A stretch of 64,000 nt of DNA from Acinetobacter tianfuensis. GTDB taxonomy: Bacteria; Pseudomonadota; Gammaproteobacteria; Pseudomonadales; Moraxellaceae. The DNA is taken from the NCBI RefSeq assembly GCF_003611465.1, contig NZ_RAXV01000013.1, positions 17,206 through 81,205 of the forward strand. The letters are read 5' to 3'. The number at the start of each line of letters is the position of its first letter. Position 1 is the first letter of the stretch. Below are positions 43,701 through 53,423 of the stretch, piece by piece. Below the pieces are notes generated by a model. It did no database searches, was not told the origin of the DNA, and saw only the letters and a list, made by a program, of their open reading frames with translations. The translations under genes were made by a program, and so were the position numbers.

Positions 43701-45173
43701 ATGACTGTCTATAACAAATTAAAAATTGCCATTTTAGCTATTCTTGCATCGCCGCATATTCATGCGATCACAATTGATCCTGTAAAAATTCAGTCAGCGC
43801 CAGGGGAACTGCTGTATGCCGAGATCGATTTTCGCAATTCGGATATCAATGCGCCTTTGCAAGCCAGCCTTGCAACAGCTGAAGATCTTATGCGGATTGG
43901 CGCAGCACACCAGCCGCCTGGGCATTTAAATTTTTTCACACGCCGTGACAGTTCCGGCAACGGCGTCATTACCATTACCTCTTCACGCCCAATGACAGAT
44001 TCAGAACTGAATATCGTCCTGAAAATTACTGAAGGCAGCTCAGCACGCCTGCAGCATATTAAAACAGCAGTGAAACGCGCTGCGCCAAAAGTTCAAGCCA
44101 AAGCAAATAGCAATGAGCGTCCGCTGATGCCGACGATGGTCGTCAATGAAAAAGAGATCGCGCTCAATCTGCCTGTCAGCACACAATATGCTGTCACTGC
44201 GCCAAAACCTGCCAGCGGCATCACGCCGTCTCAGATCAGCAGCAATATGCCTTTAAATATCAGCAACGGCGCGCCGCCTGCACTGACAGCGCCAAAAACC
44301 GCAGTCCATAGCGCAGCAGCGCCTCTTGCGGCAATGACAGCACCAGCTCAGCCGAAAGCTCAAATTACTGCGCAGCAAAAAATACCAGCGGCATCTGTGG
44401 CTGCTGCACCTCAAATGAGTACTGCAGTCCAGCCCCTAAAAGTTACACCAGCACAGCAAACTGCCGCTTCTGCTCACGCAAGCAATGCCGTGTCGCAAGA
44501 TCCGCTGGTAAAAAAATATGCTGAAAAGATGGCGATGCAAAAGTCTCAATCAAAGGAAAATTCAGCAGCTGCACAAACACCAGCGCACAAACCAGCTTCT
44601 GCACATATAGCTTCAGCCCCTGCCGCAAACAAAACTGAATATGTCGTGCAGACCAATGAAACACTTTGGGGCATTGCTTCACGTATTGCAGCAGATCAAA
44701 AACGCCCTATTGGCGATGTAATGAAACAAATTAAAGCCAGCAATGAGCATGCCTTCATTAATGGAAATTCCAACCGTTTACGCCGCGGCGCCGCATTGAA
44801 TTTAAATGGCGCGCAGGCACCCAAAACGCAAGCAAAAGTTAATTCAGCCGAACTGGCTAAAATTCCATCTTCACAATCAGGCAAAGCCAAATACCGCCTA
44901 AATGAAGCGGAGATGAGCCTCGTTTCTGAGAGTGAGCAAGATTCAGCCCGAACAAGTGCCAATAGAAACACAGAAAAAAACCAAACTTCGGATAAGTTGT
45001 CATTAAAAATTATGACATCTCGTGAAAAAACCGTTAAATTACAGAGAAACGTAACGCAGTTAGAATTGGCGCTAAATCAGAAGGATCAAAGAATTCAATT
45101 ATTAAATGCACGCCTTGCAGAACTTGAAGCTAAGTTAAAAACACAGCGCGCAGCCAAGAAGCCAATACAGTAA
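43701..45173 (+). CDS. FimV N-terminal half: periplasmic LysM protein
   Basis: A 490-aa exported protein (signal peptide about residues 1-22) with the FimV N-terminal domain (ITIDPVKIQSAPGELLYAEI). A long Ala/Pro/Gln low-complexity region spans about 125-300, and a FimV-type LysM peptidoglycan-binding domain starts at about 312 (EYVVQTNETLWGIASRIA). A C-terminal coiled coil (about 435-483) follows. FimV is a polar hub for type IV pili and twitching. Canonical FimV continues into a transmembrane helix and cytoplasmic TPR part; here the gene stops just before the helix, and the missing part is the next gene. Confidence 0.85.
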   Translation: MTVYNKLKIAILAILASPHIHAITIDPVKIQSAPGELLYAEIDFRNSDINAPLQASLATAEDLMRIGAAHQPPGHLNFFTRRDSSGNGVITITSSRPMTDSELNIVLKITEGSSARLQHIKTAVKRAAPKVQAKANSNERPLMPTMVVNEKEIALNLPVSTQYAVTAPKPASGITPSQISSNMPLNISNGAPPALTAPKTAVHSAAAPLAAMTAPAQPKAQITAQQKIPAASVAAAPQMSTAVQPLKVTPAQQTAASAHASNAVSQDPLVKKYAEKMAMQKSQSKENSAAAQTPAHKPASAHIASAPAANKTEYVVQTNETLWGIASRIAADQKRPIGDVMKQIKASNEHAFINGNSNRLRRGAALNLNGAQAPKTQAKVNSAELAKIPSSQSGKAKYRLNEAEMSLVSESEQDSARTSANRNTEKNQTSDKLSLKIMTSREKTVKLQRNVTQLELALNQKDQRIQLLNARLAELEAKLKTQRAAKKPIQ

Positions 45174-45241
45174 AAATTGCAACATGAATTTAAAGTGGGT
45201 GGGCGCTCATAATCTGGGCTCTTTCCAAAAGGGGTAATAAC

Positions 45242-46486
45242 ATGCTGATTTATGTGATTCCATTAGTGATTTTTTTGATCGCTTTGGTATATTTCAAAAA
45301 ACGCCAAGACGCACAAGAGTCAGATAAAGCGACAACGCAAAAAACCAAGGCAAAAAAAGCAAGCTCTTCTGCTCAAGTTGCCCCAAGCCGCACTCAAGTT
45401 TCTGAACCAGCAGTAAAGCCTAAAACAACACCGCTGACTGAAGACACTCGAAATAAAATTCAAAGCTTGATCAATGAGCGCAACTTCTTCTCTGCAGAAG
45501 CGCAAATTAACCAAGCATTAAAACGCGATAATACACAGCACGAACTTTATTTATATCTACTGGATATTCATATTCAGCAAAAAGATGAATTTGCAATCAG
45601 CCAACTGCTGAACCATCTGCGCTCATTAGAGCTAGATGACATTCTTGCGCAGGCAGAAACCAAGAACCTGAATCATCAGCAAGCTCAAAACAAATCATCT
45701 GACACTATCGCCTATACAGCACCTGCTGCTGAAGCGCCTGCTGCGCCAAAACCTCAGCAAAACACAGCTGATTTTGATGCGCTGATGGGCACTGCGCCAA
45801 AGGCAGAAGAAACATCCAAAGCAGATCTTGCTTTTGAAACAGCAAAAAAAGAGTCAGCTCCTGCTGTTGAGGAAATCAAGCCGCTGGATTTCAACCTGTC
45901 TTTTGACAGCTTGACAGAAAAAGCGCCTGCTGCGCCTCAGCCTGCTGCGGAAGAAATCAAGCCTTTAGAGTTTGGCTCTGCTCCTGCAGTTGAACCTGAA
46001 CTGAAAGCTGAACCGGCGCCTGCTGCGCCGGCAGCTGAAGAAATTAAACCGCTGGATTTCTCTTTAGATTTTGCGCCTGCGCCAACTGAAGAAGCAAAAC
46101 CTGCAGCAGAAACTGCCCCGCTGGATTTCTCATTTACGACTGAAGCGCCAGCTGAAAAGACGGCGGAAGACGCACCGGCAGCACTCAGCTTTGACTTAAG
46201 CTCAATCGAGCCAGAACCTGCTGCACCGTCAGCTGGCGTAAACTTTGATATCAGCAACGTCAGCACACCAAACGCTGCTGCAGCGGATCAAACAGACCCG
46301 CTCGCTCAATCATTCCCTGAACTGCTGCAAGTGAATGAAATCACGTTGAATCTTGAATTAGCAGCGCAATATATTCAATTAGGCGCTTTCGAGTCTGCGC
46401 GTGAACTGCTGGATGAAAAAGAAACGGAGTATTCAGCTGAACAATTGGATCAGGTAAAGCTGTTACGCAATCAAATCGCTTCTTAA
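45242..46486 (+). CDS. FimV C-terminal half: membrane helix plus cytoplasmic domain
   Basis: A 414-aa protein that begins directly with a transmembrane helix (MLIYVIPLVIFLIALVYF). A TPR-like region follows (about 60-140), then an acidic Pro/Ala-rich region with repeated EEIKPLDF units, and the FimV C-terminal domain (NLELAAQYIQLGAFESAREL). It supplies precisely what the upstream gene lacks. The reading frame differs from the upstream gene and there is a 68-base gap with its own ribosome-binding sequence AAAAGGGG, so this is a true two-gene arrangement and not a simple frameshift readthrough. Confidence 0.82.
   Translation: MLIYVIPLVIFLIALVYFKKRQDAQESDKATTQKTKAKKASSSAQVAPSRTQVSEPAVKPKTTPLTEDTRNKIQSLINERNFFSAEAQINQALKRDNTQHELYLYLLDIHIQQKDEFAISQLLNHLRSLELDDILAQAETKNLNHQQAQNKSSDTIAYTAPAAEAPAAPKPQQNTADFDALMGTAPKAEETSKADLAFETAKKESAPAVEEIKPLDFNLSFDSLTEKAPAAPQPAAEEIKPLEFGSAPAVEPELKAEPAPAAPAAEEIKPLDFSLDFAPAPTEEAKPAAETAPLDFSFTTEAPAEKTAEDAPAALSFDLSSIEPEPAAPSAGVNFDISNVSTPNAAAADQTDPLAQSFPELLQVNEITLNLELAAQYIQLGAFESARELLDEKETEYSAEQLDQVKLLRNQIAS
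45866..46215 (+). repeat. Imperfect repeats in the second FimV gene
   Basis: EEIKPLDF or close variants recur at about 81-87-base spacing in codons of the second FimV gene (from 45869, 45950 and 46036, with a weaker copy near 46111). Each is followed by an Ala/Pro linker. They are acidic cytoplasmic repeats, so copy number could vary between strains. Confidence 0.7.
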
Positions 46487-46502
46487 GCCAATTAGACTTA
46501 CA

Positions 46503-46531
46503 CTAAAGCAGTCTCCATGACTGCTTTTTTT
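46503..46531 (+). terminator. Terminator after fimV genes
   Basis: AAAGCAGT / ACTGCTTT with a CTCCATG loop and a T run. The longest asparaginase frame would start at the ATG inside this loop (46517), which is not credible. Confidence 0.8.
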
Positions 46532-47500
46532 ATGATGAAAAAAATAGCTTTAATTTATATGGGCGGAACGTTTGGCTGTATTGGTGAGCCGCTCAGCCCC
46601 ATGCCTGCAGATGCCTTTATTCCGCAGCTCAAGCGCGTCCTGCCCGTACATTTAGAAATTGAATGCTTTGTTGCACCCGCCATATGTGACAGCAGCGCCT
46701 GTACTGCAGTTGAATGGCTGCAGCTGGTTCAGCAAATTCAAGTCTTGCAGCTGCAGCAGTTTCAGCATTTCGTCATTATTCATGGCACAGACACCTTAAG
46801 CTATGCCAGTGCAGTACTTGCACGCTTTTTAGCTCAATCTGCACATGTTGTGCTGACTGGCAGCCAATATCCGCTGCTCAATACTCAAGGCAGCAACACC
46901 CGCGAATTTACAGATGCCATAGATAATTTGAATTTTGCACTCGATGCAGCTGTACAGCATCCGACTGGTGTTTATTTAGCTTTTCATCATCAGCTGATTC
47001 ACGCCTCTTCAGCCCTTAAAGTGCATACGACTGAACTGGATGCATTCAGCGGATTACCCGCAGCACAAGCACATGAACTGACAGTATCCCCTTTCATTGT
47101 GCATGAAGCGCATCTAGCCCAAGCTGCCGAATTTAATTGCCTGAGCCTTATGCTGCAGCCGGCGGCTTTAAATACCCTGCAGCAAAACCTGACAGCCATT
47201 GTCTCAAATACCCCGCATGCTTTAATTTTACAAGGCTATGGCACAGGCAATATTGCCGTGAATGATGAAATCATACTGCTTCTGCAGCAGTTACAGCAGC
47301 AAGGCTGCGCTGTTATTTTGACGACACAGGTGCCCTTCGGCAAAATTGATCAGCGCTATGCTGTCAGCCAATGGATTGAGCAAGCGAACGTCCTGCTCAG
47401 CAATTGTGACGGCCATGCAGATCTTTATGCAAAAGCCTTAAAAATGCATTTACAATACGGCAGCGTAGAACAATGGCGCCGCCATTGGTGTGATGAATGA
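46532..47500 (+). CDS. L-asparaginase family protein (type I-like)
   Basis: Hydrolyses asparagine or a related amide. Chosen start ATG 46532 (MMKK), because upstream is the previous terminator. The nucleophile motif YMGGTFG is near residue 10, and the second Thr lies in IIHGTDTLSYASAVL. The protein has no signal peptide, so a cytoplasmic enzyme is expected. It is 322 aa, as usual. Substrate preference (Asn, Gln or other) is unresolved. It overlaps the longest possible truA frame by four bases. Confidence 0.85.
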   Translation: MMKKIALIYMGGTFGCIGEPLSPMPADAFIPQLKRVLPVHLEIECFVAPAICDSSACTAVEWLQLVQQIQVLQLQQFQHFVIIHGTDTLSYASAVLARFLAQSAHVVLTGSQYPLLNTQGSNTREFTDAIDNLNFALDAAVQHPTGVYLAFHHQLIHASSALKVHTTELDAFSGLPAAQAHELTVSPFIVHEAHLAQAAEFNCLSLMLQPAALNTLQQNLTAIVSNTPHALILQGYGTGNIAVNDEIILLLQQLQQQGCAVILTTQVPFGKIDQRYAVSQWIEQANVLLSNCDGHADLYAKALKMHLQYGSVEQWRRHWCDE

Positions 47501-47511
47501 TTGAGGTGAGT

Positions 47512-48309
47512 ATGCAGCGTTTTGCAGTAGGAATTGAGTTTAGTGGCGCACAGTACCGCGGTTGGCAAACTCAACAGGCAGGCGTTCCAAGCGTGCAGGA
47601 AACTATTGAAAAAGTCATCAGCACCGTTGCCAATGAACCGATTATTCTGCATGGTGCAGGCCGAACCGATGCCGGCGTACATGCCACCAATATGGTTGCG
47701 CATTTTGATACTGCAGCTGTGCGCTCCATTTATGGCTGGCTGCGCGGCTGCAATAGCCAGCTGCCAAAAGATATTTCTATACAATGGATTCAAGAAATGG
47801 ACATGGATTTCCATGCCCGTTTCAAAGCGCAGGCTCGCCGTTACCGCTACGTCGTTTATAATCATGCTGTGCGCCCTGCTTTGCTGCATAAACAAGTAAC
47901 GTATGTACATGCTGAACTCGACACTGCAAAAATGATTGCCGCGGCTGCTAAATTTGAAGGCACACATAACTTTGAAAGCTTCCGCGCTGCAGCTTGCCAA
48001 TCGAATCAGCCTGTACGCACAGTCAGCCATTGCCGTCTGATTCAGCACGGAAGCTACCTTGTGCTGGATATTCAGGCAGACGGTTTTTTACACCATATGG
48101 TGCGCAATATCATGGGCTGTTTATTAGAAGTCGGCCAAGGCATGTATGAGATTGATCATATCGACAATATTTTTGCGGCCCAAGACCGTAAAGCGGCTGG
48201 CGTGACCGCACCGCCAGACGGCCTATATTTCATTCATGCAGACTATCCTGAACATTTTCAGCTGCCAAAAACAGTCTTAGGCCCGCATTGGCTGAATATG
48301 CCTGAATAG
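47512..48309 (+). CDS. truA: tRNA pseudouridine(38-40) synthase TruA
   Basis: Isomerises uridines 38-40 in the anticodon stem of tRNAs. The 265-aa protein has the catalytic Asp53 in the motif GRTDAGVHA and the RRYRYVVYN and FLHHMVRNIMGCLLEVG segments. ATG 47512 is preferred because GAGGTGAG lies at a good distance; an ATG five codons upstream overlaps the asparaginase stop (ATGA) and is possible. Confidence 0.95.
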   Translation: MQRFAVGIEFSGAQYRGWQTQQAGVPSVQETIEKVISTVANEPIILHGAGRTDAGVHATNMVAHFDTAAVRSIYGWLRGCNSQLPKDISIQWIQEMDMDFHARFKAQARRYRYVVYNHAVRPALLHKQVTYVHAELDTAKMIAAAAKFEGTHNFESFRAAACQSNQPVRTVSHCRLIQHGSYLVLDIQADGFLHHMVRNIMGCLLEVGQGMYEIDHIDNIFAAQDRKAAGVTAPPDGLYFIHADYPEHFQLPKTVLGPHWLNMPE

Positions 48310-48343
48310 CCGATGCTCTATGCTTAAAGCTGAATGGCGCAAT

Positions 48344-48378
48344 TAAAAAAAATCCCTCCATTTCAGAGGGATTTTTTA
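48344..48378. terminator. Bidirectional terminator
   Basis: AAAAATCCCTC / GAGGGATTTTT with a CATTTCA loop, between the convergent truA and AraC-type genes. Confidence 0.9.
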
Positions 48379-48383
48379 TTTTA

Positions 48384-49391
48384 TCAACGCTGTTTACGCT
48401 TTCGATACTCTACTGGCGTTTCATTAGTCCAGCGTTTGAATGCTCTATAAAACGTACTTGGCTCAGAAAAACCCGTCAGATAAACAATACGTTCTACGCT
48501 TTCTGCCGTATTGGCTAAAAGCTTTTTCGCCAAACGGCAGCGGTAGTCTGACAAAATTTGCTGAAAGCTGGTATTGGCTTCAGACAGCTGTGTTCTTAAA
48601 CGTCGCGGCGTAATATTCAGCTGTGCTGCCACCGTTTCCAATGTTGTCTCACCGCTTTCTAAAGTCGAACCAATGGCGCGGCGAACCTCACCGACTAAAT
48701 CATAACGCGCCAGCTCCTGCAGCTTCTCCAGCGCCAATTGCTCATGCAGCTGCAGCAGCTCAGGTTCAGCCTGCCAAAGCGGATGCTCTAAAATTGCAGG
48801 GTCAAAATACAGCCGTGTTTCATTTTGTCCCAAACTGACGGGACATTCATAAACACGGAAATATTCATCATCCGGTGCACCTTGAGCAAAGTTAAAGTCA
48901 ACGTACAGCGGCTGGAAACGCCCTTCCGTAATAAACTTAAAAAAGCGCAATACGCCAGACATAGCGCATTCTGAAAAGTGACGGTTGACAATATTTTCAG
49001 CCCACGGCTGTACACCGTTGGTCAAATAACAACGGTCATCTTCAACCACCAGTTTGGCATGAAATGCATCACTGATTAAACGCTGATAAGCCAACGCGCG
49101 CTTCAGCCCTTCACCAAAATTTTCAGATGAAATAAACAGATGTTCAATCACCTGTCCGCGGTAAAGCGGCAGATGCTCACCCAAATGCAAGCCAATATCT
49201 GGATCTTTGCTGACTTCTTCAGCAGCAACCCAAAAGGCATATTGTGCGCTTAGCGGTGTCCGGTCGTTTGCTTCAACCTGATTCAAGGCCACGCCAGCCT
49301 TGGTTAATATTTCTTCTGTCGGCAAACCCGCACGGCGGATTGCCTGATAGCCCAACCGCAATACTACCGATGCATCAGTTAGCTGACCCAC
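48384..49391 (-). CDS. AraC-family transcriptional regulator
   Basis: A 335-aa activator-type protein. The N-terminal half matches the arabinose-binding-like sensor domain of this regulator class (the AraC-type Arabinose_bd module). The C-terminal domain has two HTHs at about 250-330, including ETVAAQLNITPRRLRTQL and the ending GFSEPSTFYRAFKRWT. Its effector and target genes are not visible; it faces infA across a 229-base gap. Confidence 0.87.
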   Translation of the reverse strand: MGQLTDASVVLRLGYQAIRRAGLPTEEILTKAGVALNQVEANDRTPLSAQYAFWVAAEEVSKDPDIGLHLGEHLPLYRGQVIEHLFISSENFGEGLKRALAYQRLISDAFHAKLVVEDDRCYLTNGVQPWAENIVNRHFSECAMSGVLRFFKFITEGRFQPLYVDFNFAQGAPDDEYFRVYECPVSLGQNETRLYFDPAILEHPLWQAEPELLQLHEQLALEKLQELARYDLVGEVRRAIGSTLESGETTLETVAAQLNITPRRLRTQLSEANTSFQQILSDYRCRLAKKLLANTAESVERIVYLTGFSEPSTFYRAFKRWTNETPVEYRKRKQR

Positions 49392-49557
49392 TCAAGATCC
49401 TTCCTTGTATGTACTTCATTTATACTTAAATGCTTAAAATTAGATTAACTGCGATTGACCAAACTGACAACTAGGCAACGTACATTTTTGTAGAAAAAGT
49501 TTAACTGTATTGTTCGCGTATTTCTTTTTAGATGGTCATTCTGACGGCCGTTTCGGC

Positions 49558-49586
49558 TTGTTTTATGAAAAAAAATTGACTATAAT
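49558..49586 (+). promoter_or_regulatory. infA promoter
   Basis: TTGTTT and a perfect TATAAT with a 17-base spacer, about 35 bases before the infA ATG. Confidence 0.75.
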
Positions 49587-49620
49587 TTGCGCCTTGCTAA
49601 TTTATTCCTTCAGGTAGGCT

Positions 49621-49842
49621 ATGGCCAATAAAGAGGAACTCATCGAGTTCGAAGGCGTTGTCACCGAAACGCTTCCTAATACTATGTTCCGCGTACGTTT
49701 AGAGAACGGTCACGAAGTGATCGCTCACATCTCTGGTAAAATGCGCAAACACTACATCCGCATTTTGACTGGCGACAGCGTAAAAGTTGAAATGACACCT
49801 TATGATTTGACTAAGGGTCGTATCACTTACCGTGCGCGCTAA
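49621..49842 (+). CDS. infA: Translation initiation factor IF-1
   Basis: A 73-aa OB-fold protein that binds the 30S A site. It begins [20 protein letters not shown] and contains the [15 protein letters not shown] core and [13 protein letters not shown]. The AGG before ATG is a weak but adequate SD. Single gene with its own promoter and terminator. Confidence 0.98.
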   Translation: MANKEELIEFEGVVTETLPNTMFRVRLENGHEVIAHISGKMRKHYIRILTGDSVKVEMTPYDLTKGRITYRAR

Positions 49843-49857
49843 GTTTTAGCGGAAGCA

Positions 49858-49890
49858 TGAAAAGCCACATCATAATGTGGCTTTTTTATA
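49858..49890 (+). terminator. Terminator after infA
   Basis: AAAAGCCACAT / ATGTGGCTTTT with a CATA loop. Confidence 0.88.
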
Positions 49891-49913
49891 TATTACAACT
49901 CGTGCTCAATTTT

Positions 49914-50273
49914 TTAACGTAAAGTACTGGTTTTACAGCCAATTGTTTTACATTCACGTAAACGCTCCTGCAGCCACTGATTACGCTCTACAGTGGTTTC
50001 TAAACGGCAATTTACATTCACACCTGTATCTGTTGTACAGCTCTCATCACGTTCCCGAATCCATTGCAGCTGCGAACTTTTCAAAAGGCTTTTTTGCTGA
50101 TTTGACAGCTTAGCTCTAAGTGCCTGATAGTTTTTATTCAGCTCATCATCTGCACTTGCATACACTTTATTGGTGCAATAGATATCATCATAAGTATTTC
50201 GTGCACTGTCACAATTATCCGCATAGGCAAAACCCGCAAATAGCAAGGCGCTTAACAGCAGTATATTTTTCAT
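49914..50273 (-). CDS. LprI-like (DUF1311) secreted protein
   Basis: A 119-aa secreted protein. Signal peptide at about residues 1-18 (MKNILLLSALLFAGFAYA). The mature part has paired Cys residues and the LprI pattern LNKNYQALRAKLS, LKSSQLQWIRERDESC. LprI-type proteins can inhibit lysozyme, but the family is diverse. ATG 50273 is chosen with GGAA upstream and because it starts the signal peptide; upstream Mets would add unrelated residues. Confidence 0.8.
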   Translation of the reverse strand: MKNILLLSALLFAGFAYADNCDSARNTYDDIYCTNKVYASADDELNKNYQALRAKLSNQQKSLLKSSQLQWIRERDESCTTDTGVNVNCRLETTVERNQWLQERLRECKTIGCKTSTLR

Positions 50274-50498
50274 ATTATTCCAGTTCATTTTTTTATTTAG
50301 ATCAATACAGCACAGCAGCAATCCTGCCTTACGGCTATTGAAGCTTTATTTTAAAGCCTCAAATATCACACAACAGCCCAAAATTGTATCGAAATTTAAG
50401 CAAAGCAAATGAACGTCAAAGCACTGCCGTTTATCAAATTACAACATTGTTATATTGATGAGATGCCTAAACTAAAAATAAGACTGTCAGCATGAGAT

Positions 50499-50903
50499 AT
50501 GCTTATGAATCTACTAAGGACTTTCAGCTTATTGATGCTTCCCGCTTTATTCTATGGATGCGCCACCGCTCCAATCATGAGCGCAGCTGAACGGGAAAAT
50601 TATTTACAGCGCTTCATTGGTCAAAGCAGTACAAGCATTCAGGCAAATTTAAATTTAGAAAATTTAGGTTATCAAAATGCCAGTGAACCCGTACTGAACA
50701 GCAACAGCTTGACCTATACCGTACTGCGCCCTGTTTCCATTCCAATTCCTATGGCGCAAAATCCTGCCTTAGGCTCTGGCGCAGGAACAGCCGTACCGAT
50801 ACAGCCTGCACAGCGCTATGACACAGACTTAACATGCCAAATCAGCTTCCAGCTGGAGCAAGGCATTGCCAAAGCTGTCTATATGTCTGGACGCACCTGC
50901 TAG
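50499..50903 (+). CDS. Small lipoprotein of unknown function
   Basis: A 134-aa protein with a signal peptide and a lipobox-like LFYGC (Cys about residue 21). The mature domain has a Gly/Pro/Ile-rich middle and ends in a Cys at the C-terminus (SGRTC), which may pair with another Cys. No family recognised. ATG 50499 and ATG 50505 are both possible starts. Confidence 0.65.
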   Translation: MLMNLLRTFSLLMLPALFYGCATAPIMSAAERENYLQRFIGQSSTSIQANLNLENLGYQNASEPVLNSNSLTYTVLRPVSIPIPMAQNPALGSGAGTAVPIQPAQRYDTDLTCQISFQLEQGIAKAVYMSGRTC

Positions 50904-50935
50904 CAGCACGCTGAACATTCCTCCCAAAAAGCATA

Positions 50936-50966
50936 AAAAAAGCAGCCCTAAAGCTGCTTTTTTTAG
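50936..50966. terminator. Bidirectional terminator
   Basis: AAAAAAAGCAGC / GCTGCTTTTTTT with a CCTAAA loop, between the lipoprotein gene and leuB. Confidence 0.9.
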
Positions 50967-50975
50967 AAGCTAAAA

Positions 50976-52055
50976 TTAGTTCAATGCAGCCACAACCGCT
51001 TGACCCATTTCTACTGTACCTACTTTGTTCATGCCTTCAGACATAATGTCAGCAGTGCGCAGACCTTGATCCAATACATTGCCTACAGCATCTTCAATTG
51101 CTTTTGCAGCTGCTTCCTCGCGGAATGTGTAGCGAAGCAGCATCGCAACTGACAAAATTGTCGCCAATGGGTTTGCAATGTTCTGACCTGCGATATCAGG
51201 CGCTGAACCATGACATGGCTCGTACATGCCTTTACCGTTTTCATCTAAAGATGCCGATGGCAGCATGCCGATAGAACCTGTCAGCATCGCTGCTTCATCA
51301 GACAAAATATCACCGAACAAGTTAGACGTTACAATCACATCAAACTGTTTAGGCGCGCGCACCAATTGCATCGCAGCATTGTCTACATACATATGAGACA
51401 AGTTAATTTCAGGATATTGCTCTTCTTTCAGCGCTGTTACTGTTTGCTTCCAAAGCTCAGTCACTTCAAGTACGTTCGCTTTATCTACTGAACATACTTT
51501 ACCGCCGCGAAGGCCAGCCAATTCAAACGCCACTTTAGCAATACGCTTAATTTCAGACTCTGAATATACGTCTGTGTTAAAACCTTGCTTCTCACCATTT
51601 TCCAATTCACGAATGCCGCGCGGCTGGCCGAAGTAAATACCGCCAGTCAGTTCACGTACAATCAGAATATCCAAGCCTGCAACAATTTCAGGCTTCAAGC
51701 TTGATGCATCCGCAAGCTGCGGGTACAAAATTGCTGGACGCAAGTTTGCAAATAAATTAAGTTCAGAACGCAATTTCAATAGACCGCGTTCAGGACGGAT
51801 TGAACGTTCAATCGTATCCCACTTAGGGCCGCCAACAGCGCCAAGCAATAGCGCATCCGCTTTTTGAGCTTGCGCAGAGGTCACTTCCGGATATGGCGAG
51901 CCGTGCGCATCAATTGCCGCGCCGCCTAATAAACCTTCTTCCCAAGTCAAACCTAAATTGAATTTTTCATTTACTCGCGTAAGGACTTGCTCTGCAGCTT
52001 TTACAATTTCAGGACCAATGCCGTCACCCGGTAAAATCAAGATATGTTTTGACAT
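50976..52055 (-). CDS. leuB: 3-Isopropylmalate dehydrogenase
   Basis: The third enzyme of leucine synthesis, NAD-dependent oxidative decarboxylation of 3-isopropylmalate. Begins [17 protein letters not shown]; the [21 protein letters not shown] and [19 protein letters not shown] blocks are conserved. 359 aa from ATG 52055; an in-frame ATG four codons upstream is an alternative. It is the last gene of the minus-strand leu group. Confidence 0.96.
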   Translation of the reverse strand: MSKHILILPGDGIGPEIVKAAEQVLTRVNEKFNLGLTWEEGLLGGAAIDAHGSPYPEVTSAQAQKADALLLGAVGGPKWDTIERSIRPERGLLKLRSELNLFANLRPAILYPQLADASSLKPEIVAGLDILIVRELTGGIYFGQPRGIRELENGEKQGFNTDVYSESEIKRIAKVAFELAGLRGGKVCSVDKANVLEVTELWKQTVTALKEEQYPEINLSHMYVDNAAMQLVRAPKQFDVIVTSNLFGDILSDEAAMLTGSIGMLPSASLDENGKGMYEPCHGSAPDIAGQNIANPLATILSVAMLLRYTFREEAAAKAIEDAVGNVLDQGLRTADIMSEGMNKVGTVEMGQAVVAALN

Positions 52056-52094
52056 GAGTTTTTCCATTTTTAGCGCTGAATTTTCAGCGGGTTA

Positions 52095-52655
52095 TTAGAG
52101 TTTCTTTTCTGCAAATTCGCCTAGCCCGTTTAAGACATTATAAGGCTTGCAAAAACGTCGAATTGTTTTCTGTTCCACTTTCAGGTCCACGCACAGCGGC
52201 CCCGGTACAGAAGCATCCAGTAAGCTGGCTTTCTGCTTCTTACGGTCACGGAACATATAAAATGTATAAGCTGTTTTCGGCTTAAAAGCATGTATTACGT
52301 GCAAGCGCTCAGCTTTATCGGGTGAAATCGGATAAAAGCTGATAACGACCTCATGCTGTTCAGGCGCAACTGAAAGATACAGCGGATTCAGCTCTTTCAG
52401 CGATTTTGCCTGTAAACGCACAACACCCGATTTAATTGCAGCACGCTCAAGCATGTTGCCGTCTTGCATAATGAGCGTCTGATCCAGACGTTCAAAATGA
52501 CAGCTTTCTGTACCTGCACAATAAAGCCGTGCATTATTTTGTGTACTTTCAGATTCTTTAATATTTTGAACCTGCATTAATTTAATGCTTTGACAGGCTG
52601 TCAGCGATGCGAGCATCACTCCCATCACTGCTGTACGAGCAATCAACTTTCCCAT
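52095..52655 (-). CDS. Lipoprotein inserted between leuD and leuB
   Basis: A 186-aa predicted lipoprotein with lipobox LTAC (Cys about residue 21). The mature part has several Cys residues and no recognised domain. It sits inside the leucine operon order on the same strand, 94 bases after leuD and 40 bases before leuB. Its role in leucine synthesis is not suggested by its sequence. Confidence 0.7.
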   Translation of the reverse strand: MGKLIARTAVMGVMLASLTACQSIKLMQVQNIKESESTQNNARLYCAGTESCHFERLDQTLIMQDGNMLERAAIKSGVVRLQAKSLKELNPLYLSVAPEQHEVVISFYPISPDKAERLHVIHAFKPKTAYTFYMFRDRKKQKASLLDASVPGPLCVDLKVEQKTIRRFCKPYNVLNGLGEFAEKKL

Positions 52656-52749
52656 GTCTGAACTCTATCTAAATCTGGCATATCTATTTTTTATGCTCCG
52701 ATATTAGCAAGAGTTCAGCACGGTGACTACGCATTAATGACTTCAATTT

Positions 52750-53400
52750 TTAGGCTTTTACTTCCGCAAAAACCCATGGGCGCGATGCTTTAGTTTTCTC
52801 TTCATAAGCTTTAATATCATCTGATACTTGTAAAGTTAAGCCAATATCATCCAAGCCATTCAGCAAGCAGTGCTTACGGAATGGATCAACCTCAAATTTG
52901 AATGCTTCGCCGTTCGGTGTGCGTACCTCTTGCGCTTCCAAGTCAATGGTTAACTGATAGCCTTCAGATACAGCACATTCCTTAAACAGCTGCTCAACAA
53001 TCTCTTCAGATAAAATCACAGGCAGCATGCCATTTTTAAAACTGTTATTGAAGAAAATATCTGCATAGCTTGGCGCAATTACAGTACGGAAGCCATATTC
53101 TTCTAATGCCCACGGCGCATGCTCACGGCTTGAACCGCAGCCAAAGTTGGCACGTGAAATCAAAATGCTTGCGCCTTGGTAACGCGCTTTGTTTAATTCA
53201 AAATCAGGGTTGATCGGACGCTTTGAATTGTCTTGCCCTAAAAAACCTTCATCCAAATAACGCAATTCATCAAATAAATTCGCGCCAAAACCTGTACGTT
53301 TAATTGATTTCAAAAACTGTTTTGGAATGATTAAATCTGTATCCACATTGGCACGGTCTAATGGTGCAACGATACCTTGTTCAACGGTATATTTTTTCAT
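52750..53400 (-). CDS. leuD: 3-Isopropylmalate dehydratase small subunit
   Basis: Swivel subunit of isopropylmalate isomerase. 216 aa, starting [20 protein letters not shown], with the substrate-binding [15 protein letters not shown] block. It is encoded just downstream of leuC, separated by a 99-base spacer holding a structured repeat. Confidence 0.96.
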   Translation of the reverse strand: MKKYTVEQGIVAPLDRANVDTDLIIPKQFLKSIKRTGFGANLFDELRYLDEGFLGQDNSKRPINPDFELNKARYQGASILISRANFGCGSSREHAPWALEEYGFRTVIAPSYADIFFNNSFKNGMLPVILSEEIVEQLFKECAVSEGYQLTIDLEAQEVRTPNGEAFKFEVDPFRKHCLLNGLDDIGLTLQVSDDIKAYEEKTKASRPWVFAEVKA

Positions 53401-53423
53401 GTTTATTTCTCACTGAATCCGTG

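Noticed and set aside
44240..44620. Low-complexity Ala/Pro/Gln region considered as a possible CRISPR-like or tandem repeat
   Set aside because: It lacks regular spacing and is a protein linker in the first FimV gene.
46517..46531. Upstream start for the asparaginase
   Set aside because: The ATG is in the terminator loop of the fimV transcript.
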